Part shown: positions 6,460-11,429 of the stretch, in pieces
Position numbering within the stretch: position 1 is the first letter of the stretch
Layout: the number at the start of each line of letters is the position of its first letter
Assembly (NCBI GenBank): GCA_964571815.1
Contig: CAZNDN010000130.1
Location: 1-11,429, forward strand
DNA length: 11,429 nucleotides
Direction of reading: 5' to 3'
Source of the DNA: CAZNDN01 sp964571815
GTDB taxonomy: Bacteria > Fibrobacterota > Chitinivibrionia > Chitinivibrionales > WJKA01
Notes under the pieces: model-generated
The model's database searches: none
What the model was told of the DNA's origin: nothing
The model's input: the letters and a program-made list of their open reading frames with translations, nothing else
Made by a program: the position numbers and the translations under genes

Positions 6460-8913
6460 TCAGTTGAGGTCTTCCAGGGAATGCCTTTCCGACAGACACT
6501 CCACCCGTGAAATCAGGAACGTCTCCGGCGCACGGTCGGGAAACAGCGCCGCCAGGAGATCGGCCGGCCGAACCGTGAAGCGCTGCGATGCCGCAAGGCG
6601 GGCCTCGATGCACGCGCGTCCGTCGTGGAATGTAACGTGGAGTTCCCCGATTCCGCTTCGGATATCACGGTACGTTGACCCGGATTTCTTCTTCCGTTCG
6701 ACCGTGATTTCCCCGCGGGCAAGGACCGCATTCACGGCCCGTTTCAGACGGTTTTGCCCGAGAGGCTCCAGCGGCTCCAGCCGCCATCGTGCCGCCTGCA
6801 TTGTCGCGCTTACGGCCTTTGGTTTCCCTGCCGTGCAGCGCGCCTCCAGCAGCCGCAGCCCCTCGGGCAGTTTCTCGTTGACACGCTTCCATCGATCCCC
6901 CGCCCGCTCGCGGAGCACGACATCGAACAGCTCTCGCTCCCCCATCGCGCTTAGGGGCAGCGGCGGTCCGAACGCCAGGCGCGGTCGCTTGTGGAATCCT
7001 TGCGTGTACAGCGGCCTGATCCCCGCGGTGATGAAAGCGCGCTCGATGACCCTGACCATGTCGCGATGTCCCAGGAAACGAAGCGCCGCGCCCTTGCAAT
7101 AGGTGAACCGGCAGTGCACCTCGGAGGTACGCACCGGCACGCGGCCGTGGTCCGCACTCCGGGCCGGGGCGATCGGCTCCTGAGCAGGTCCCGGCGGGAT
7201 TCGACGGCGACGTCGCTCGCCGGGCTCGCATGCCCCGCACAGCGCGCAGGGACCGTCGCGGCAATCCGGCGTCGTCTCACCCCGCATTGCCTTTTCGCGC
7301 TCCGATACCAGAAACTCCCGCGACACGCCGACATCGATACGTCGCCACGGGAGCTGCTGCTCCAGGGGAATTTCGCCGGTGTAGCGCGCCACATCGACCC
7401 CGCACTCCCCTGCCGCCCGCTCCCAGCGCGACAGGTCGAAAAACTCATCCCAGCCATCCATCCTCGCCCCCATGCGCCATGCGCACTCAAGCACTTTCGC
7501 CACCCGACGGTCTCCCCGCGCCAGGAGTGTCTCAAGGAGTGTGATACGGGGATCACGCCACGATACGCGTACATTCCCGGATCGTGCAAGGCGCGATTTT
7601 ATCTCACGGCTCCGCCGGGTAAGCGTCTCCATCGAAACCATCGGCTCCCACTGAAACGGCGTGTGCGGCTTGGGAGAGAACGGCGAAATCGCCGCATTAA
7701 CCTTGATACCTTTTGAGCGGCCGCGGGCCGAGCCGGCAATCCGCTCCACCAGCGCAACCACGGCATCGATATCCTCATCGGTTTCGGTCGGCAGGCCGAT
7801 CATGAAATAGAGCTTGAGGGTTCGTACATTGCGCCGCAGAAGCCGCCGGACCGTCTCAAGGATGTTCCGGTCGGTGAAATCCTTGTTGATCACGCTGCGC
7901 AGCCGCGAGCTGCCTGCTTCGGGCGCGATCGTAAACGACGATCCCCCGGAGACGTCGCGCACCAGCTCCAACTCTTCTTCGTCAAGCGCATCGACCCTGG
8001 TTGAAGGAATCGAAATTCCCACGTGCTCGTCCTTCTTCAGTCGCCTGCCGCTTCGAAGCAGCTCGGTCAGTCCGGAATAGTCGGCCGTGGAGAGGCTGAG
8101 CAGCCCGATTTCGTCCCACCCCGTGGCGGCCAGTGAAGACTCAATCTGCCGCGTGAGATCCGCCGGCGGCCGTTCTCTGAGCGGCCGGTAGTACGTGCCC
8201 GCCGAGCAGAACCGGCATCCCCGCGTGCACCCCCGCATGACTTCGACAGCCAACCGGTGATGCACCACATCGATCAGGGGAACAAGGGGTTTGTCCGGGT
8301 AGTATTCGGGCTTCAGAGAATTCACGCGAGCCGCGCGCACGGTGGATCCGGACTCGGAGCCGGGTACGACAAACAACCCGCTTCTCCGAGCCGGCATCAT
8401 CGACGGCACATACACCCCCCGAATACCCGAGAGCCGCTCCAGGCATGCGGCGCGACCGCGGCCGCCGTCCCTGCACTCCCGCAGCACCCCGCAGATCGAT
8501 TCGATGGTCGCCTCACCGTCGCCGATTGCCGCGGCATCCACGTGATCGGCCAGGGGTTCGGGATTGCCCATGCAGGGCCCGCCGGCGATCACCAGCGGGT
8601 GAGATTCGGTGCGCTCCGCGGCGCGCACGGGCATACCGGCCAGATCGAGCATGTTGAGCACGTTGGTGTACTGAAGTTCGTACTGGATCGTGAACCCGAG
8701 CCAGTCGGCCCCGGCCAGGGGTTGCACGTACTCCAGATCGTAGAGAGGAATGCCCTGCTCGCGCATGATCCGCTCGGCATCGGACCACGGATGATAGCAC
8801 CGTGACAATGCCCACGACTCGTTGCGGTTGACAAGATGGTAGAGAATCTGTGAGCCGTGGTGGGACATGCCGATATCGTACAGATCGGGAAAGCAGAGCA
8901 CCCCGCGCAGCGT
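6460..8913 (-). CDS. Radical SAM protein fused to DUF2344 domain (TIGR03960/TIGR03936 type), 5' end in gap
   Basis: The visible part is 817 residues, starting mid-protein at TLRGVLCFPDLYDIGMS. Residues 1 to about 200 form the B12-binding-like N-terminal region of the TIGR03960 family, with PLVIAGGPCMGNPEPLADH and IGDGE. The radical SAM cluster motif CTRGCRFC (CX3CX2C, codons 8206-8229) is intact at residues 229-236 and should bind a 4Fe-4S cluster and S-adenosylmethionine. A second motif, CRDGPCALCGAC, at about 547-565 could hold another metal. From about 596 to 800 lies a DUF2344/TIGR03936 domain (FTYCKGAALRFLGHRDMVR). The family's reaction is not known to me. It is often found near RNase G and rplU/rpmA, neither of which is here. 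The true start lies in or beyond the 100-N gap, and ATG 9023 (ATGAAAAGGG) is a good candidate. Confidence 0.93.
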   Translation of the reverse strand, partial: TLRGVLCFPDLYDIGMSHHGSQILYHLVNRNESWALSRCYHPWSDAERIMREQGIPLYDLEYVQPLAGADWLGFTIQYELQYTNVLNMLDLAGMPVRAAERTESHPLVIAGGPCMGNPEPLADHVDAAAIGDGEATIESICGVLRECRDGGRGRAACLERLSGIRGVYVPSMMPARRSGLFVVPGSESGSTVRAARVNSLKPEYYPDKPLVPLIDVVHHRLAVEVMRGCTRGCRFCSAGTYYRPLRERPPADLTRQIESSLAATGWDEIGLLSLSTADYSGLTELLRSGRRLKKDEHVGISIPSTRVDALDEEELELVRDVSGGSSFTIAPEAGSSRLRSVINKDFTDRNILETVRRLLRRNVRTLKLYFMIGLPTETDEDIDAVVALVERIAGSARGRSKGIKVNAAISPFSPKPHTPFQWEPMVSMETLTRRSREIKSRLARSGNVRVSWRDPRITLLETLLARGDRRVAKVLECAWRMGARMDGWDEFFDLSRWERAAGECGVDVARYTGEIPLEQQLPWRRIDVGVSREFLVSEREKAMRGETTPDCRDGPCALCGACEPGERRRRRIPPGPAQEPIAPARSADHGRVPVRTSEVHCRFTYCKGAALRFLGHRDMVRVIERAFITAGIRPLYTQGFHKRPRLAFGPPLPLSAMGERELFDVVLRERAGDRWKRVNEKLPEGLRLLEARCTAGKPKAVSATMQAARWRLEPLEPLGQNRLKRAVNAVLARGEITVERKKKSGSTYRDIRSGIGELHVTFHDGRACIEARLAASQRFTVRPADLLAALFPDRAPETFLISRVECLSERHSLEDLN

Positions 8914-9013
8914 NNNNNNNNNNNNNNNNNNNNNNNNNNNNNNNNNNNNNNNNNNNNNNNNNNNNNNNNNNNNNNNNNNNNNNNNNNNNNNNNNNNNNNN
9001 NNNNNNNNNNNNN
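8914..9013. other. Assembly gap of 100 N
   Basis: A run of exactly 100 undetermined bases, the usual scaffold placeholder, so its true length is unknown. It removes the first residues of the radical SAM protein. Any translation across it is artificial, because the frame on the left need not match the frame on the right. The flanks are compatible with one gene starting at ATG 9023, which would put roughly 90-110 missing bases in the gap. Confidence 0.98.
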
Positions 9014-9107
9014 CCCTTTTCATGAGCCGGGACTCGAGGGGCAAAGAGACGAAAACAGAAGCCGAAAGCGAAGGATGGTTCGAGCATTGTGAGCACCGGG
9101 TCTTCTT

Positions 9108-10199
9108 TCACTCCCCGCCTTCGCCGGTCGTGCCGAATGTCAGGGTGATCGTCCACCGGGTCTGCTCTCCCGGCGCGACGTTCACCGGGACGAACGGTTC
9201 GGGGCATGCGGCGGTGCCGGTGGCCCAGAAGTTGTACAGCGCGGGAGCGCGGTCTCCCTGGATTTTCACGAAGCCGCCCGTGGCCGTATTGATCACCGTG
9301 GCCCCGTTGTCCCCGGCGGTCCCGTCGAGGTTTTTCAGATTCGCCCAGACCGATTTGGGACCCAGCTCCTTGACAAAGCGAATCGCGCCGCCCTCGAGCC
9401 GCGCAAATGCTTCCATCCCGGCCAGTGTCGCCGAATCGATCACCGGGTCGAAGGGAAATTCCACGCGGTAGGCGGGACCGATCGGGGTGCTGTCGATATT
9501 CGTGAAGTTGTGACAGTAGACGCGGGTGTCGATTGCGGCCGACCCCGTGTTTTCAAGCGTGTGCTCGATCATTAGGTGTGTACCTTCGAGGGCAATCCGC
9601 TTGACATAGTGAAAAGCGTACGGTTCCAGCGCGATATCCTGCGCAAACTCAATCCACCGCCCGCCGCATCGAATACTCCACAAGGGCGGCGTCACGAAGT
9701 CGTAAGGGTGGTTGAAGAAGTACTTCTCCGGCTCCGCGGGCTTCCGTAGAATACCCACGCCGATTTTCAGGAACCCCTCCCCCGGCTTTGTCTGCTCGTA
9801 CCCCAGCGGATCCTCCATACCGAATTCCTCGGCCGGTCCGATTCCATGCTCGGGGTTTTCCGGATCGTGAGGGGTCTGCCAGTCGGTATAGAATACGTGT
9901 CCGCGGTGTTTCACGTGGCCGATCATGCCGGACCAGTCGAAACGGGAGGAGCGGTAGTAGCCGTAGCGGTGGTTGGGAACATAGACGGTGACCGAGAGTT
10001 GCTCGTTTTCCAGAACCACGCTCGGCCGGGTCAGGGAATCGCCGACCGTAATACTGTCGATCGTTCCCTCACACGAGCGAGTCAGCGCTTTCGGTTCAGG
10101 GGAAACCTCGGGCGCAACCCGCGCACTTCTTCCCCCTGCGCACCCGCTACACCACAGGGCCGGCACCGTCACCACCAACAACAGTTTCCACGTTCTCAT
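9108..10199 (-). CDS. Secreted mutarotase-like (galactose mutarotase fold) protein, probable lipoprotein, 363 aa
   Basis: The N-terminus MRTWKLLLVVTVPALWCSGC is a short signal peptide with a positive start, a hydrophobic core and a lipobox-like end. Cys20 is the likely lipid anchor, although position -3 is Cys rather than the usual Leu. After a short linker, residues about 45-355 are beta-rich. They contain the stretch IGVGILRKP, a WIEFAQD strand, MIEHTLENTG, VYCHNFTNID and a late CPEPFVPVNVAPGEQTRW. I associate these with secreted aldose-epimerase-like proteins of environmental bacteria, whose substrates are mostly undefined. Start 10199 is preferred over the in-frame ATG 10226 because GAGGTGA sits 4 nt upstream and the signal peptide then begins at the first residue. 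It follows the reductase by 44 nt, consistent with one operon. Reaction and substrate are not shown by the sequence. Confidence 0.85.
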   Translation of the reverse strand: MRTWKLLLVVTVPALWCSGCAGGRSARVAPEVSPEPKALTRSCEGTIDSITVGDSLTRPSVVLENEQLSVTVYVPNHRYGYYRSSRFDWSGMIGHVKHRGHVFYTDWQTPHDPENPEHGIGPAEEFGMEDPLGYEQTKPGEGFLKIGVGILRKPAEPEKYFFNHPYDFVTPPLWSIRCGGRWIEFAQDIALEPYAFHYVKRIALEGTHLMIEHTLENTGSAAIDTRVYCHNFTNIDSTPIGPAYRVEFPFDPVIDSATLAGMEAFARLEGGAIRFVKELGPKSVWANLKNLDGTAGDNGATVINTATGGFVKIQGDRAPALYNFWATGTAACPEPFVPVNVAPGEQTRWTITLTFGTTGEGGE

Positions 10200-10203
10200 G
10201 AGT

Positions 10204-10210
10204 TCACCTC
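10204..10210 (-). promoter_or_regulatory. Ribosome binding site deciding the lipoprotein start
   Basis: GAGGTGA on the minus strand ends 4 nt before ATG 10199. It is a strong Shine-Dalgarno match. The longer in-frame ATG at 10226 would place this site inside the coding sequence and would push the signal peptide nine residues in. Confidence 0.75.
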
Positions 10211-10243
10211 TTCGCGGGTTATGCATTGTTTCTCGTACCCGGC

Positions 10244-11182
10244 CTATACCCAGGGGCTGTTCGGATCAAAGGTCCGTCCGGCGGCCCACGTACGCTGCAA
10301 TGACTCGATACGCTCCACCAGCGCCGGATCAAGCGGCGCGGCATTCTCGACCAGTCGGATATTCTGCCGAAGTCGTTCGCTTTTGCCGGTACCGATCACA
10401 ATCGAGCGGACCTGCTCCCGGCTCCGAAGGAACCGAATGGACAACTCGGCCCACGATGCGCACCCGGACTCATCGAACAACCCCTGAAGCTCCTTCCGGC
10501 GGTCGACCATGCCGGCGGGCTTGCCGGGTTGGCCTGCCATGAATTCGTTTGCCGGCTCGACCAGCCCGCCGCACAAGCCGCGCAGCGCAATGATCGGCAG
10601 CCCCTTGTTTCGAATCTGCTCCCAGTTGTCGTTGCCGGTTTCGCGCTCCAGCAGGTTGAAATAGAAGGTCACCGAGTCGAACAGGTCGTGTTCCAGCGCT
10701 TTCTGTGCATCGGAGCCGAACTTCTGGAAGATTTCGAAGGTCCAGTGCCCCACAAGCCCCTTGTCCTTGAGTTCACACAGCGCATCGAACATGGGACCTT
10801 CGTTGATAACGTCGTCGACAATCTCCCTTTCCCGGTGATCGTTCTTGGCCAGTTGCCCCACGGGCAGGGAGTCGATCGGAAGGCGCTCAAGAATCTCTTC
10901 CACATCGAGCCTGATCTGCGCGGCATTGTAGCAGTAGATCTTGCCGATAAGGGGCGGTATGCTCGACGGCGCCTCGCGGAATGCCAACTTCAGGATATTC
11001 AGCGACTGCCCGTTATTGTAGTTGTGGCTGGTGTGCAACGACACCCCGGCATCCATGGCCTCGCGTACCACGGCCACGGATTGGGAGGTTGTGTCGTAGT
11101 CGCATCCAAGGTTCTGCGTACCCAGGGTCAGGGGGTGCAGCGACGGTAACTTCGATGACCAGGGGCGGGTGTGTGAAGACAT
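10244..11182 (-). CDS. Aldo/keto reductase-fold protein with degenerate catalytic tetrad, 312 aa
   Basis: The chain has the length and layout of an aldo/keto reductase (alpha/beta barrel, about 310-330 residues). It opens with the strand LTLGTQNLG, has the usual helix and strand spacing, and ends with the cofactor-phosphate loop region IVIGTGKSERLRQNI (near residue 275). Aligning by eye to the family's Asp-Tyr-Lys-His tetrad, Tyr55 (HNYNNG) and Lys81 (IGKIYCY) are kept. The Asp position is His50 (SLHTSH) and the His position is Ala112 (VGQLAKND). The protein may therefore not be a normal NAD(P)H-dependent carbonyl reductase. Start 11182 is chosen because GGGAGAG lies 10 nt upstream; an in-frame ATG at 11263 would add 27 residues unlike the family. 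The stop is TAG at 10244-10246. It is the first gene of a probable two-gene operon with the mutarotase-like lipoprotein. Confidence 0.88.
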   Translation of the reverse strand: MSSHTRPWSSKLPSLHPLTLGTQNLGCDYDTTSQSVAVVREAMDAGVSLHTSHNYNNGQSLNILKLAFREAPSSIPPLIGKIYCYNAAQIRLDVEEILERLPIDSLPVGQLAKNDHREREIVDDVINEGPMFDALCELKDKGLVGHWTFEIFQKFGSDAQKALEHDLFDSVTFYFNLLERETGNDNWEQIRNKGLPIIALRGLCGGLVEPANEFMAGQPGKPAGMVDRRKELQGLFDESGCASWAELSIRFLRSREQVRSIVIGTGKSERLRQNIRLVENAAPLDPALVERIESLQRTWAAGRTFDPNSPWV

Positions 11183-11192
11183 AGTTTGATAT

Positions 11193-11199
11193 CTCTCCC
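11193..11199 (-). promoter_or_regulatory. Ribosome binding site for the reductase-fold gene
   Basis: GGGAGAG on the minus strand lies 10 nt before ATG 11182. The spacing is slightly long but acceptable. It supports the shorter start over ATG 11263. Confidence 0.6.
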
Positions 11200-11224
11200 G
11201 ACGGATTGGTGTAGGAAATGTAGC

Positions 11225-11261
11225 GTCCACAACGGCCCCCCACTGCTCTTCGGCCGTGGAC
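11225..11261 (-). promoter_or_regulatory. Leader hairpin upstream of the reductase-fold gene
   Basis: GTCCAC (11225-11230) pairs with GTGGAC (11256-11261). Inside it, GGCC (11234-11237) pairs with GGCC (11252-11255), leaving a 3-nt bulge and a 14-nt loop. No T run follows on either strand, so it is not an obvious terminator. It sits about 40 nt upstream of the reductase start and might shape the mRNA leader. No known riboswitch class is recognised. Confidence 0.3.
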
Positions 11262-11286
11262 AACGTATTGGGCGCATAGAAAAATA

Positions 11287-11356
11287 CTGGATGCAGGATG
11301 CGTGATGCTGGATGCCTGGTGCCGGATACTTGATGTCGGATGCTTGATGGTGGATA
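11287..11356. repeat. Degenerate 7-bp tandem repeat, ten units
   Basis: The units read CTGGATG, CAGGATG, CGTGATG, CTGGATG, CCTGGTG, CCGGATA, CTTGATG, TCGGATG, CTTGATG and GTGGATA. The consensus is C-T-G-G-A-T-G, or CATCCAG on the other strand. Phase is kept for all 70 bases with no insertion. This resembles the short heptamer repeats known between genes in several bacteria. A minus-strand ORF passes through it, giving low-complexity text, and I regard that ORF as spurious. Confidence 0.85.
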
Positions 11357-11360
11357 ACTT

Positions 11361-11426
11361 CCATTGCCGCCCTTAACCTCATCATCGTATCTCCCGCCCT
11401 TGGAGGGCTTGGTTGTGCGGCAATGG
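11361..11426. repeat. 10-bp inverted repeat flanking a small hairpin
   Basis: CCATTGCCGC at 11361-11370 is the exact reverse complement of GCGGCAATGG at 11417-11426. The 46-nt interval contains a second small hairpin, GCCCT-TGG-AGGGC, at 11396-11408. The block abuts the heptamer array with only four bases between. It could be a transcript-end structure of a gene beyond the right edge, or a tiny repeat element. No coding sequence is evident in it. Confidence 0.55.
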
Positions 11427-11429
11427 CTG

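Noticed and set aside
6083..7102. Plus-strand 339-codon ORF overlapping the radical SAM gene's end
   Set aside because: Two-thirds of it lies antisense to the confident DUF2344 coding region, and its Ser/Arg-rich composition is typical of a shadow frame.
9014..9207. Minus-strand reading frame that starts at 9207 and crosses the gap into the radical SAM gene
   Set aside because: The part right of the gap overlaps the end of the lipoprotein gene out of frame and does not resemble the family's N-terminus. The join depends only on the placeholder length of 100 N.
11183..11263. Longer start of the reductase-fold gene at 11263
   Set aside because: It adds 27 residues without family resemblance, covers the ribosome site at 11193-11199, and runs through the leader hairpin.
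11128..11385. Minus-strand 85-codon ORF through the heptamer array
   Set aside because: A GGGAG precedes its ATG, but most of its sequence is translated tandem repeat. It then overlaps the reductase start out of frame.

Overview
The window is a GC-rich bacterial fragment. A 100-base run of N at 8914-9013 shows it comes from a gapped scaffold, probably a metagenome assembly. Every confident gene lies on the minus strand. There are no tRNA, rRNA, CRISPR, transposase or phage genes. The mix of large modular secreted proteins (FN3-like, Calx-beta, PKD and DUF1349-type modules), sugar-mutarotase-like folds and a TIGR03960-type radical SAM protein suggests a free-living, polymer-processing bacterium, perhaps from an FCB or PVC-related candidate lineage. 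That placement is a guess from protein style, not a phylogenetic result.

Layout in transcription order (right to left). 11429-11183: non-coding, with a ten-unit 7-bp tandem repeat, a 10-bp inverted repeat and a leader hairpin. 11182-10244: an aldo/keto reductase-fold protein that has lost two of the four usual catalytic residues. 10199-9108: a secreted, probably lipid-anchored mutarotase-like protein, 44 nt behind the reductase and probably in the same operon. 9107-9014: a short spacer with a candidate ATG at 9023. 8914-9013: assembly gap. 8913-6460: a radical SAM protein fused to a DUF2344 (TIGR03936) domain, whose first few dozen residues are lost in the gap. 6459-6000: 460 bases without a confident gene, holding a possible terminator, an imperfect palindrome, a small plus-strand ORF and a two-way -10 box. 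5999-1: one uninterrupted reading frame of 1999 codons that runs off the left edge.

The giant frame is the main content of the window. It has three membrane segments, a DUF362-type domain, three FN3-like modules, a DUF1349-like lectin-type module, a Calx-beta domain, a DUF5107/mutarotase-like domain with a helical TPR-like tail, a PKD domain and an Ig-like domain at the window edge. I know of no described system with this exact order. The lipoprotein and the giant protein each carry a mutarotase-like sandwich, and a reductase-fold protein is adjacent. Together they hint at surface handling of carbohydrates or glycans, but this is inference. The radical SAM gene is probably an unrelated housekeeping-type neighbour.
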